NCBI GenBank assembly: GCA_910589125.1
Contig: CAJURX010000015.1
Span: forward strand, 1 to 55,087
Length of the DNA: 55,087 nucleotides
Direction of reading: 5' to 3'
From: an uncultured Eggerthellaceae bacterium
GTDB taxonomy: Bacteria; Actinomycetota; Coriobacteriia; Coriobacteriales; Eggerthellaceae
This document shows, piece by piece, positions 15,630 to 23,012 of this stretch. The notes beneath the pieces were generated by a model. The model ran no database searches, had not been told where the DNA came from, and saw nothing but the letters and a program-made list of their open reading frames with translations. Both the position numbers and the translations under genes were made by a program. Positions within the stretch are counted from its first letter, which is position 1. The number at the start of each line of letters is the position of its first letter.

Positions 15630-16994
15630 ATGTCCTTCGACATCACGAGGAAGGGCGATGCGCTCAAGGCTGCTGCCCAGGGCGCGTTCGACGAGCTTCC
15701 GATATTCGACCCTGACATCGAGCGTGCGAGCCGCGCCTACATCGAAGCGCTGCAAGCGGAGAAGCTGAAACGCCAGGTCAGATACACCTATGAGAGGGTC
15801 CCGTACTATCGGGAGAAGATGGATGCCCTTGGCGTGTCCCCTGATGACATCCAGACGATCGGGGATGTGCGCAAGCTCCCCTTCACGGATAAGTCAGCGC
15901 TCCGGGAGACGTTCCCCTATGGGCTTTTCGCCGTGGGGCTCGACCGCATCCGCGAGCTGCATGCATCCTCCGGCACGACGGGCAAGCCCATCGTGGTGGG
16001 ATACACCGATGATGACATGGACGTCTGGAGCGATTGCATAGCTCGCTTGGTGCAGATGGCGGGCGTCGTCCCTGAGGGCAACGCGCAGATGGCGTTCGGC
16101 TATGGCATGTTCACCGGGGGGTTCGGCCTGCACTATGGGCTGCAGAAGCTCGGATGCACGATGATCCCAGCGGGGGCAGGCAACACCGAGCGGCATATCC
16201 AGATGATCCAGGACTACGGCACCACCGTCCTCATCGCCACGCCCTCCTATGCGATGCACATCTGCGAGGTGGGCGAGGAGATGGGGTATGACTGGGCCGC
16301 ATCTCCCTTGCGCGTGGGGCTCTTCGGCGGCGAGCCGTGCCCTCCGGGCATGAAGGCTGAGATAGAGAGCCGGATGCACATCGTGTGCACGGATAACTAC
16401 GGGCTGACGGAGGTCATGGGGCCGGGGGTCTCTGGGGAATGCCTGGCGGCGCGCGACCAGCAGCATATCGCGGAGGACCACTTCCTCTGGGAGGTGGTCG
16501 ATCCCGAAACGGGCGAAGCCGTTGCGGAAGGGGAGATGGGCGAGCTGGTCTTGACGCCCTTGGATAAGCAGGGCATCCCCGTCCTCCGCTATCGAACGCA
16601 TGACTTGACCCGCGTCACGACCGAGCCGTGCGCATGCGGTCGCACGCATGCGCGCATGGACAAGGTGCGCTCGCGCTCTGATGACATGCTCATCATCCGC
16701 GGAACGAACGTGTTCCCCTCCCAGATCGAGGATGTGCTCTCGGGGATCGATGAGGTCACTCCGCACTACCGCATCATCGTAGAGACGGTGGGCGGCATGG
16801 ACGCGCTCACGGTGCAGACAGAGATACGCCCCGAATCGTTCACGGATTCGTTCGAGGCGCTGGATGCCATGCGTCGCCGCATCGAGGAGAAGCTGAAGGG
16901 TGTCTTGCTCGTGGGAGTGAAGGTGTCCTTGGTGGAGCCGGGCGGGATCGAGCGCACCATGGGCAAGGCGAAGCACGTGGAAGATAGGCGATGA
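15630..16994 (+). CDS. Phenylacetate-CoA ligase family protein (aryl-acid CoA ligase), copy 2
   Basis: A 454-residue PaaK-family enzyme, clearly paralogous to copy 1 at 9182. It has ASSGTTGKPIVVGYT near residue 112, YGLTEVMGPG near 257 and the C-terminal TMGKAKHVEDRR. It has about 20 more N-terminal residues than copy 1. GGGAGGGGAG lies before ATG 15630. Position directly after iorAB and an ACT gene suggests it acts on the aryl-acetyl-CoA made by IorAB, possibly conserving the thioester as ATP. The two copies may prefer different aryl acids. Confidence 0.88.
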   Translation: MSFDITRKGDALKAAAQGAFDELPIFDPDIERASRAYIEALQAEKLKRQVRYTYERVPYYREKMDALGVSPDDIQTIGDVRKLPFTDKSALRETFPYGLFAVGLDRIRELHASSGTTGKPIVVGYTDDDMDVWSDCIARLVQMAGVVPEGNAQMAFGYGMFTGGFGLHYGLQKLGCTMIPAGAGNTERHIQMIQDYGTTVLIATPSYAMHICEVGEEMGYDWAASPLRVGLFGGEPCPPGMKAEIESRMHIVCTDNYGLTEVMGPGVSGECLAARDQQHIAEDHFLWEVVDPETGEAVAEGEMGELVLTPLDKQGIPVLRYRTHDLTRVTTEPCACGRTHARMDKVRSRSDDMLIIRGTNVFPSQIEDVLSGIDEVTPHYRIIVETVGGMDALTVQTEIRPESFTDSFEALDAMRRRIEEKLKGVLLVGVKVSLVEPGGIERTMGKAKHVEDRR

Positions 16995-17920
16995 CCGCAC
17001 CGCTCGTCGGACGGTTCGCGCCCTCTCCCACAGGGCGCATGCACGCGGGGAACATATTCGCTGCGCTCCTGGCGTGGCTCATCGTGCGAGCATCCGGCGG
17101 GGAGATGGTGCTCCGCATAGAGGACCTCGATCCGGAGCGCTCCAAGCCCCATTTCGCAGATGCCGTGCAGCGGGATCTCGAGGCGCTGGGCCTCACCTGG
17201 GACCGGGGTCCCTTCTGGCAGCATGATCGCACGGAGGCTTACGAGGCAGCATTCGAGACGATCGTGGATGCGTGCGGTGCGTATCCCTGCTTCTGCACGC
17301 GTGCTGACCTTGCCGTGGCCTCTGCTCCGCATCTCGGGGATAAGCACGTCTATCGTGGCACCTGCCGGAGCCTCTCTGCTGAAGAGGTGCGCGAGCGCCG
17401 GGGCGCAGGCGAGGTCCCGGCCATCAGGCTGCGCGTTCCCCATGAGCGCATCGCATTCGACGACATCATCTGCGGCAGCTATGGGCAGATGCTGGATGAG
17501 GAGTGCGGGGACTTCATCGTGAGGCGCAAGGATGGCGCCTTCGCCTACCAGCTGGCAGTCGTCGTGGATGACGCGGCACAAGGCGTGACCTCGGTGACAA
17601 GGGGAGTGGACCTGCTCTCCTCGACGCCGCAGCAGGTATTCCTCCAACGCGCGCTGGGCCTGCCTGAGCCCGTCTATGCGCACCTGCCGCTCCTCGTCTC
17701 CGAGGGCGGTCGCAGGCTGTCGAAGCGGGATGGCGATGCGTCGCTCGATGGGATGCTCGCCCGCTTCGGTCATCCCGCGGGCATCATCGGGCACATCGCA
17801 TGGATAGCGGGGTTGCAGGGAGAGGATGCGCCTGCTACGCCCGAGCAGCTCCTCGAGGGCTTCGATATCTCCGCGCTCCCCACGCTGTATGCGGGAAGGA
17901 TCTCCATTCCCTGGCGTTGA
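16991..17920 (+). CDS. gluQ: Glutamyl-Q tRNA(Asp) synthetase (GluQ-RS) or GluRS-like protein
   Basis: A 309-residue paralogue of the catalytic half of glutamyl-tRNA synthetase. It has the class I HIGH-like region FAPSPTGRMHAGN at the N-terminus, RIEDLDPER near residue 42, the zinc-site cysteines (YPCFC near 97-101 and GTCR near 124) and the KMSKS-like RLSKRDG near 240. It lacks the anticodon-binding C-terminal half, as GluQ-RS does. GluQ-RS attaches glutamate to queuosine in tRNA-Asp. It overlaps the ligase stop by four bases and ends the + strand run. It meets menA tail to tail with only 35 bases between. Confidence 0.84.
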   Translation: MTAPLVGRFAPSPTGRMHAGNIFAALLAWLIVRASGGEMVLRIEDLDPERSKPHFADAVQRDLEALGLTWDRGPFWQHDRTEAYEAAFETIVDACGAYPCFCTRADLAVASAPHLGDKHVYRGTCRSLSAEEVRERRGAGEVPAIRLRVPHERIAFDDIICGSYGQMLDEECGDFIVRRKDGAFAYQLAVVVDDAAQGVTSVTRGVDLLSSTPQQVFLQRALGLPEPVYAHLPLLVSEGGRRLSKRDGDASLDGMLARFGHPAGIIGHIAWIAGLQGEDAPATPEQLLEGFDISALPTLYAGRISIPWR

Positions 17921-17955
17921 GGCTTCCCTGGGGTCGGTCGTGGGTGAGAGGCGGC

Positions 17956-18873
17956 TCAGAGCACCATGCAGAGCGCGTAGAAGGCTCCGAGCGCCACATT
18001 CAGCGATGCGATGCCGCCCATGGCTGCGATCCGGCTCTCCGGCTTGAGCGGGTTCTTCCAGAGCACCTTTGCGAGCGGTGCGCACGTGAGGAGCATGAAG
18101 GGGAGCACCCATGCTGCATGGGTGAAGGAGATGGCGCAGATGATGCAGATGGAGGCCATCCATAGCATTAAGGCGATATGATAGGCGCTTCGCGCGCGCT
18201 CGCGCCCGATGATCGCAGGCAGCGTGCGCCTATCGACCCTCACATCCTTCTCGATGTCGCAGGTGTTGTTCGTCATCATGATGAGGCCGATGCCGATGAT
18301 GAGCGGGATGGCGAAGGCGAGGACGGAGAGGTCGAGCACGCCTGTCAGGCAGTAGACGCAGGCGAGGGGGATGAGGCCACCCATGACCACGCCGCTGATG
18401 ACCTCACCTAAGGGGAGCGCGGAGATGGGGGTCTTGCCTGCTGAATAGAGGACGACGGCTGCAGCTCCGATGAGCGCGATCCAGAGCGGGATGAGCCCGC
18501 ATCGCACGATGACCCAGATGCCCAACGCGAATGCTCCCACCAACAGCCCGCAGCCCAAGATGAGCGCGAAGCGGGGATCGATCCGGTCATTGACGAGGGT
18601 GGAGTCATCCGTCTCGAGCATGTCCGATTCGGTGTCGGTGCCCTTGATGAAGTCGAAGTAATCATTGAAGGTGTTCACTGAGGCTTGCATGAGGATGCAG
18701 ATGGCAAGGAGCGTGCACGCCATGAGGATGGGCGTCTGGCCTGTCATGGTGCGCGCAAGGCAGCAGCCGATGAGCACGGACATGACAGATGCTGGCCATG
18801 TCTGCGGCGCAGCGAGCTGGAGCGCATGGCGCAGCTTGAAGGGCTGATGCGATGTGGTGGGCGTGGTTTCCAT
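17956..18873 (-). CDS. menA: 1,4-dihydroxy-2-naphthoate polyprenyltransferase (UbiA family)
   Basis: A 305-residue integral membrane prenyltransferase of menaquinone or demethylmenaquinone synthesis. Both aspartate-rich motifs are present: NTFNDYFDFIKGTD near residue 66 and NNTCDIEKDVRVDRRT near 190. About eight or nine hydrophobic helices are visible. I chose ATG 18871-18873 because the preceding codons run into the divergent promoter gap and lack the family's pattern. The likely substrate is the naphthoate nucleus rather than 4-hydroxybenzoate, from overall look and the anaerobic context. It implies a quinone-based respiratory chain besides fermentation. Confidence 0.85.
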   Translation of the reverse strand: METTPTTSHQPFKLRHALQLAAPQTWPASVMSVLIGCCLARTMTGQTPILMACTLLAICILMQASVNTFNDYFDFIKGTDTESDMLETDDSTLVNDRIDPRFALILGCGLLVGAFALGIWVIVRCGLIPLWIALIGAAAVVLYSAGKTPISALPLGEVISGVVMGGLIPLACVYCLTGVLDLSVLAFAIPLIIGIGLIMMTNNTCDIEKDVRVDRRTLPAIIGRERARSAYHIALMLWMASICIICAISFTHAAWVLPFMLLTCAPLAKVLWKNPLKPESRIAAMGGIASLNVALGAFYALCMVL

Positions 18874-18937
18874 GATCTGCGCACCATGGTACGCTATCGC
18901 AGCATCATCGCACACCCCAGAAAGGCGGATCGCTCCG

Positions 18938-19327
18938 GTGAAGGACCTCTCCAAGAGCATAGCGAGCCTCGTGACGTCCCTCGGCGGACCGACCGAGGGG
19001 CTTTCGAGCATCATGTCGAACAACGCAGCCTATGCCTCTGCTGTGCGCGAGATATGGAAGACGGAAGCCGCAAGCCGCTTGGTGCTCGACCATACCAATG
19101 CCTTCTACGTGCGCAAGGACGATCGTCCGAAGAAGGGCCCCGCGAAGGACAAGCCCTACATCCTCTGTGAGGTATGCATGGATGAGCCGCTCATCCGCTC
19201 TGAGATGGATGCGCGCAAGGAGATGATGGCGCTCGCGCTCAGGAAGCGCGGGCTCACCTTCGACGAGATGCGCATCATCCCGGCACGCCGCGGCATGCGC
19301 CAGAGGCATCCGTTCAAGGATGCGTGA
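18938..19327 (+). CDS. DUF721/DciA-like protein
   Basis: A 129-residue basic protein. The region of about 20-110 has the DUF721/DciA pattern: an early WKTE-like tryptophan segment, a strand region around PYILCEVCMDEP, then a helix rich in Arg/Glu and a final strand with FDEMRIIPAR. DciA helps load the replicative helicase in bacteria without DnaC. GTG 18938 is the likeliest start, with AAAGGCGG somewhat distant upstream. It diverges from menA across 64 bases. The family call is moderate because the domain is short and divergent. Confidence 0.6.
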   Translation: MKDLSKSIASLVTSLGGPTEGLSSIMSNNAAYASAVREIWKTEAASRLVLDHTNAFYVRKDDRPKKGPAKDKPYILCEVCMDEPLIRSEMDARKEMMALALRKRGLTFDEMRIIPARRGMRQRHPFKDA

Positions 19328-19380
19328 ATCGGACAAGCAAGGCTCGAGCTCATCTACAAAGCAAGACATCACAGGTCGAG

Positions 19381-19428
19381 CTTCATGTTATGTCCTCTCT
19401 AGCGAAGCGAAGGGGACATAACATGAAG
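19381..19428. repeat. Perfect 15-bp inverted repeat (hairpin)
   Basis: The left arm CTTCATGTTATGTCC (19381-19395) is exactly complementary to GGACATAACATGAAG (19414-19428), around an 18-base centre. Three more pairs can extend the stem inward. No T run follows on either strand, so it is not a standard intrinsic terminator. The core ATGTTATGT recurs in the neighbouring repeat. Confidence 0.85.
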
Positions 19429-19429
19429 G

Positions 19430-19507
19430 ATGTTATGTAGAACTAGGATGCAGGAGATGACTACCTGACCAGCATCATGCTGTTCTGCATCCAAGTTTAC
19501 ATAACAT
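19430..19507. repeat. Imperfect 23-24-bp inverted repeat sharing the ATGTTATGT core
   Basis: The left arm starts ATGTTATGT (19430-19438) and ends GGATGCAG (19446-19453). The right arm is CTGCATCC (19485-19492) to ACATAACAT (19499-19507). The arms differ by two or three bases and one indel. Inside lies a further CAGCAT-C-ATGCTG palindrome at 19470-19482. Together with the adjacent repeat it gives four copies of the 9-mer in alternating orientation. Confidence 0.8.
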
Positions 19508-19531
19508 ATATTATCCGTTGTATGTGACCTC

Positions 19532-19933
19532 TTACCGATCCCAGATGGACACGTTCTCATCAGCGCCATCTGCGCCGACAGAGGCCGGGTCGATGCCGAG
19601 CGCTTGCGTCAACAGCGAGACGTCGCCCGTTTGCGCGACCTGCATGAGCGTGTTGAACATCACGATGAAGAATATCGTGTTCACGACGAGCGTCACGATG
19701 CTGATGACCAAGCCGACCTTGTTCTGGCGATCGAGCGCATGGATGATGCCAGGGTCGACATCATCTGTCGCGGAGAGCATCTTGAGCTTGCTCCGTCCGA
19801 CCGCAGCGCAGATGACCGCGACGAGGCTCAGCAGGAAGCCTCCGAATACCAGGGATACAGGAGATGCGATGATGGCCACGGACCCCAAGGTCTGGATGCT
19901 CCTGATCTGAGTTGACACGTATCCATCATTCAT
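19532..19933 (-). CDS. Hypothetical two-helix membrane protein
   Basis: A 133-residue protein that I do not recognise. Two long hydrophobic segments are visible (about 17-45 and 73-97), separated by a charged loop of about 27 residues; the last 35 residues are acidic and end SIWDR. The topology resembles small DUF4190-like membrane proteins, but there is no decisive motif. Its ATG overlaps the dut stop (ATGA), so it is the last gene of an nrdR-dut operon. Lack of any link to nucleotide metabolism in the sequence leaves its function open. Confidence 0.7.
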   Translation of the reverse strand: MNDGYVSTQIRSIQTLGSVAIIASPVSLVFGGFLLSLVAVICAAVGRSKLKMLSATDDVDPGIIHALDRQNKVGLVISIVTLVVNTIFFIVMFNTLMQVAQTGDVSLLTQALGIDPASVGADGADENVSIWDR

Positions 19934-20376
19934 CGCGATCCACTGCTCCCGAATCCGCTCTCGTCCCGTGCCGTCACATCCAGCTCGTCTGCTTCCACGA
20001 GCGTGATGCGAGGTACCTCTATGATGACCAATTGGGCGATCCTGTCGCCCTTGGAGATGTGGAACGTTTCTGCTCCGTCAGCATTCATGAGGATGGCCTT
20101 GATCTCACCTCGATAGCCTGAATCTATGAGCCCTGGCGCATTGACGATGGTGATGCCGCACCTGAGCGCGAGCCCGCTGCGAGGTATGACGAGCCCGGCA
20201 TATCCGTCAGGGATGGCCACCTTGATGCCGCACGGCACCGCTAGGCGCTCACCAGGAAGGATATCGGCATCTATCATCGACCTGAGGTCCAGCCCTGCGT
20301 CGCCTTCCTTTGAGTACGTGGGCAGGTCCTGTGTGCGGTCAGTGCGCACTGCCTTCATGGAGATGGATGCTGTCAT
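19930..20376 (-). CDS. dut: Deoxyuridine 5'-triphosphate nucleotidohydrolase (dUTPase)
   Basis: A 148-residue trimeric-type dUTPase that hydrolyses dUTP to dUMP. All five motifs can be followed: AGLDLRS near residue 27, PRSGLALR near 66, NAPGLIDSGYRGEI near 80, KGDRIAQLVI near 108 and the C-terminal GFGSSGS. ATG 20374-20376 follows the nrdR stop by four bases. A longer open frame upstream only reads through nrdR. Grouping with nrdR suggests joint control of dNTP supply. Confidence 0.93.
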   Translation of the reverse strand: MTASISMKAVRTDRTQDLPTYSKEGDAGLDLRSMIDADILPGERLAVPCGIKVAIPDGYAGLVIPRSGLALRCGITIVNAPGLIDSGYRGEIKAILMNADGAETFHISKGDRIAQLVIIEVPRITLVEADELDVTARDESGFGSSGSR

Positions 20377-20380
20377 GGGC

Positions 20381-20824
20381 TCAGTCAACACCTTCGAGCG
20401 CTGAGGCGAATTCCTCGACGCTCTGGAAGTCCTTGTAGACGCTGGCGAACCTGATGTAGGCAACGTCGTCGATGGATGCCATGCGCGCGAGCACCATCTC
20501 ACCCAGATCGCGTGAGGAGACCTCACCTGAAGCGCTCCTGATGGACGCTTCTATATCGGAGATCATGGAATCGATCGTCTCGGGCATGATGGGCCTCTTG
20601 GCGCAAGCGACCATGATGGAGCGCATGAGCTTCTCGCGGTTGAATGGCTCGGATGAACCGTCGGACTTGATGACGATCACCGGCCGCTCACCATAGCGCT
20701 CGTAGGTCGTGAAGCGCGTCTCGCAATCCAAGCACTCGCGGCGGCGCCTGATGGCAGCCCCTTCGTCTGCGGGCCTGGAATCGATGACCTTCGACTCCTC
20801 GAAGCCACAATATGGACACCTCAT
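20381..20824 (-). CDS. nrdR: Transcriptional repressor NrdR
   Basis: A 147-residue regulator of ribonucleotide reductase genes. It starts with a zinc ribbon (Cys3, Cys6, Cys31, Cys34; the MRCPYCG and ECLDCETRFTTYER motifs are typical), followed by an ATP-cone domain at about 48-138 that reads dATP/ATP levels. The ribosome site AAAGG lies 6 bases before the ATG. No NrdR box was identified in this window, and no nrd genes are present. The gene diverges from lexA, and a LexA-box-like site lies about 50 bases upstream. Confidence 0.94.
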   Translation of the reverse strand: MRCPYCGFEESKVIDSRPADEGAAIRRRRECLDCETRFTTYERYGERPVIVIKSDGSSEPFNREKLMRSIMVACAKRPIMPETIDSMISDIEASIRSASGEVSSRDLGEMVLARMASIDDVAYIRFASVYKDFQSVEEFASALEGVD

Positions 20825-20871
20825 AAGCTACCTTTCTCGGTGGATGAGTACATCATACTATATATTGTGGT

Positions 20872-20885
20872 CGAACGATTGTTTG
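20872..20885. promoter_or_regulatory. LexA box (SOS operator) in the nrdR-lexA intergenic region
   Basis: CGAACGATTGTTTG fits the Gram-positive/actinobacterial SOS box CGAAC-N4-GTTYG closely. It is the nearest of three candidate boxes to nrdR and is well placed to affect both divergent transcripts. Confidence 0.75.
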
Positions 20886-20909
20886 GATCAATTGGTGCAT
20901 CTCAGCGTT

Positions 20910-20923
20910 AGAACCTATGTACG
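20910..20923. promoter_or_regulatory. Possible second LexA box, degenerate
   Basis: AGAACCTATGTACG differs from CGAAC-N4-GTTCG at two positions. It lies just upstream of the lexA -10 sequence, in the -35 region, where binding would block RNA polymerase. Confidence 0.5.
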
Positions 20924-20927
20924 CTGT

Positions 20928-20933
20928 TATAAT
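20928..20933 (+). promoter_or_regulatory. lexA promoter -10 element
   Basis: A perfect TATAAT hexamer lies 44 bases before the lexA ATG. No strong -35 hexamer is visible at 16-18 bases; candidate LexA boxes lie on both sides of it. Confidence 0.65.
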
Positions 20934-20936
20934 CAT

Positions 20937-20950
20937 CGAACATCGGTACA
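20937..20950. promoter_or_regulatory. Possible third LexA box, degenerate
   Basis: CGAACATCGGTACA has an exact CGAAC half-site and a degenerate second half. It starts four bases after the lexA -10 and covers the expected transcription start. Confidence 0.5.
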
Positions 20951-20976
20951 CTTTTCAGCGATCAGGAGCCGAGACG

Positions 20977-21606
20977 ATGACCCTCAAGATCACCAAACGC
21001 CAGCGTGCAGTCCTCGATGACATCGAAAAGCATATCGCGGAGAAGGGGTACGGCCCTACGGTGCGCGAGGTCTGCGAGGATCTTGGGCTCTCCTCCCCTT
21101 CCACCGTCCATGTTCATCTGAAGGCGCTCGAGGAAAAGGGGTATATCAAGCGCGATCCGTTGAAGTCGCGCTCCATCTCCCTCACCTATGAGGTGGAGAG
21201 CGCCATGGAGAACCTGATCTCTGATGTGAGGGATATCGTGAGCGTCCCGCTTGTCGGCACCGTGGCTGCTGGCATGCCCATCTTGGCTGAGGAGAACATC
21301 GAAGAGATCATGAAGCTCCCCACGGACATCGTGGGCGAAGCGCCCTCGTTCATGCTGTCGGTGCGTGGTGATTCCATGGTGGAGATCGGCATCAATGATG
21401 GGGACTATGTCGTCGTCAAGGAGCAGCCGGTCGCGCGCAATGGGGACATCGTGGTTGCCATGGTCGAGGATGGCGCCACCATCAAGCGCTTCTACAAGGA
21501 GTCGGACCACATCCGCTTGGAGCCCGAGAACTCCAGCATGGAACCCATCATCGTGAGGGATTGCTGCATCGCGGGCACGGTCGTGGCGGTCTTTCGCAGG
21601 CTCTGA
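20977..21606 (+). CDS. lexA: SOS-response repressor LexA
   Basis: A 209-residue repressor. It has an N-terminal winged helix (about 1-70; TVREVCEDLGLSSPSTVHVHL is cut here into the recognition region) and a C-terminal S24 peptidase domain. The self-cleavage site is the Ala-Gly bond in TVAAGMP near residue 98. The catalytic Ser is in RGDSMVE near 132 and the Lys in ATIKRF near 169. ATG 20977 has AGGAG at good spacing; the upstream continuation to 20917 crosses the promoter and is rejected. It is probably autoregulated through the boxes just upstream. It meets hflX tail to tail. Confidence 0.95.
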   Translation: MTLKITKRQRAVLDDIEKHIAEKGYGPTVREVCEDLGLSSPSTVHVHLKALEEKGYIKRDPLKSRSISLTYEVESAMENLISDVRDIVSVPLVGTVAAGMPILAEENIEEIMKLPTDIVGEAPSFMLSVRGDSMVEIGINDGDYVVVKEQPVARNGDIVVAMVEDGATIKRFYKESDHIRLEPENSSMEPIIVRDCCIAGTVVAVFRRL

Positions 21607-21616
21607 TCATCGCACC

Positions 21617-21637
21617 CTCTCCTTCTTGCTCGGAGAG
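21617..21637. terminator. Possible hairpin between convergent lexA and hflX
   Basis: CTCTCC (21617-21622) pairs with GGAGAG (21632-21637) around a 9-base loop, 11 bases after the lexA stop. There is no T run, so this is a weak terminator candidate. Confidence 0.35.
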
Positions 21638-21662
21638 AGCGAAGGTCGATCAAGAAGACCGA

Positions 21663-23006
21663 TCAGCGCTGATATCCTTCGAATGAGCTCACGAGCGCCT
21701 GAGGGCATCGGATGGTCATATGCGTGCCGTCCTCTTCGAAGCTCTCAGAGAGCACCGCGCACTTCCGGTGTGCGCGCGATGCATCCTCACCCCTTGAATA
21801 CGGTATCACCACGCTGATGGTCGTCTCTGATGAGGCTGCTGATCGCGCCATCTGATCGACCAGTCGATCGAGGCCCTCTCTCGTGTGGGATGAGACGAAT
21901 ATCGCCTCGGGATATCTCATCGAGAGCGCGCTCCTCCTCTCATCGGAGATGAAGTCGGCCTTGTTCAGCACGAGCAGGCTGGGTATGGCATCTGCTCCGA
22001 TCTGCCCCAACGTGTCGAACACAGAGCCGATGTGCATCTCGAGGTCCTCAGAGGAGGCGTCTGCCACATGGAGCACCAGATCCGAGCCGGATATCTCATC
22101 CAGCGTTGACTGGAATGCCTCGATGAGGGTGGTCGGCAGCTTCTGTATGAAGCCGACGGTATCCGTCAACGTGACCTCGCGCCCATAGGGGAGCGTGATG
22201 CTGCGCGTCGTGGAATCGAGCGTTGCGAATAGAAGATCGTCTGAATACACGTCGCTTCCGCTGATGGCATTGAGCAGAGAGGACTTCCCGGCGTTCGTGT
22301 ATCCCGCAAGGGAGACGTTGAGGATGCCGCTCCCATACCTGCTCTCTCGCTGGATGGCGCGAACGCCCTTGAGACGCTTCAGCTCTCGCTTGATCGAGGT
22401 GATGCGGTTCCTGACCATGCGGCGGTCCACCTCGAGCTGGCTTTCCCCTTCGCCGAATCGCGAGCCAACGCCGCCGCCCATCCTGTTCGAGGCGAGGTGC
22501 GCCCACATGCCGCGGAGCCGCGGATAGAGGTATTCGTTCTGTGCCAATCTGACCTGGAGCTTGCCCTCTCGGCTCTTCGCATGCAAGGCGAATATATCCA
22601 AGATGAGCGCTGTGCGGTCGATCACCTTGACCGAGCGATCGACCGACTTCTCCAGATTGGACTGCTGGGAGGGGGTGAGCTCATCGTCGATGATGATCAC
22701 GTCTATATCCTCGGCGTGCGCGAGGTCTGATATCTCCTGGACCTTGCCGCTGCCTACGAACGTCGCCGGATTGGGAGACCTCAAGCGCTGCGTCACCGTG
22801 GCTATGACATCAGCTCCGGCGGTATGCGCTAGACGCTCGAGCTCCTCCAAGGACGTGGACATCTCCACATTGGTGTCCGGTCGGTCGACGCCCACCAAGA
22901 GCGCCCGCTCGCGTGGGTCCTCGGTGTCGATGAGCGGGAATCGCTCCTTGCGTTTCGCGCTCTTGCGAAAGAGCGCTTCCTTCTCCATGGCGAGGTCCTC
23001 ATCCAT
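21663..23006 (-). CDS. hflX: GTPase HflX
   Basis: A 447-residue ribosome-associated GTPase. The N-terminal HflX domain includes the conserved GSGKVQEI and DELTPSQQSNLE segments near residues 80-115, then a coiled linker with GGVGSRFGEGESQLEVDRR. The G domain has GYTNAGKSSL (G1) near 233, DTVGFIQKLP (G3) near 280 and NKAD (G4) near 350. HflX splits stalled or heat-damaged 70S ribosomes. ATG 23006 is used; ATG 22988 has an equally good GAGG upstream. It follows dapF by six bases and is the last gene of the minus-strand run that starts upstream at recA or rny. Confidence 0.93.
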   Translation of the reverse strand: MDEDLAMEKEALFRKSAKRKERFPLIDTEDPRERALLVGVDRPDTNVEMSTSLEELERLAHTAGADVIATVTQRLRSPNPATFVGSGKVQEISDLAHAEDIDVIIIDDELTPSQQSNLEKSVDRSVKVIDRTALILDIFALHAKSREGKLQVRLAQNEYLYPRLRGMWAHLASNRMGGGVGSRFGEGESQLEVDRRMVRNRITSIKRELKRLKGVRAIQRESRYGSGILNVSLAGYTNAGKSSLLNAISGSDVYSDDLLFATLDSTTRSITLPYGREVTLTDTVGFIQKLPTTLIEAFQSTLDEISGSDLVLHVADASSEDLEMHIGSVFDTLGQIGADAIPSLLVLNKADFISDERRSALSMRYPEAIFVSSHTREGLDRLVDQMARSAASSETTISVVIPYSRGEDASRAHRKCAVLSESFEEDGTHMTIRCPQALVSSFEGYQR

Positions 23007-23012
23007 GTGGGG

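Larger units (their letters stand above)
19328..19531. other. AT-rich intergenic region holding a palindrome array
   Basis: This 204-base gap lies between two convergent genes. It is visibly more AT-rich than its surroundings and contains no gene I can support. It is mostly occupied by the two inverted repeats listed separately. An imperfect direct repeat of about 12 bases (GCTCGAGCTCAT near 19342, GGTCGAGCTTCAT near 19374) is also present. Confidence 0.7.

Noticed and set aside
19381..19507. attC-like integron recombination site
   Set aside because: The palindromes do not contain the RYYYAAC and GTTRRRY core pair at the ends, and no integrase or cassette array is nearby.
21617..21660. Full intrinsic terminator after lexA
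   Set aside because: A 6-bp stem is present but no T run follows on either strand; kept only as a weak hairpin.
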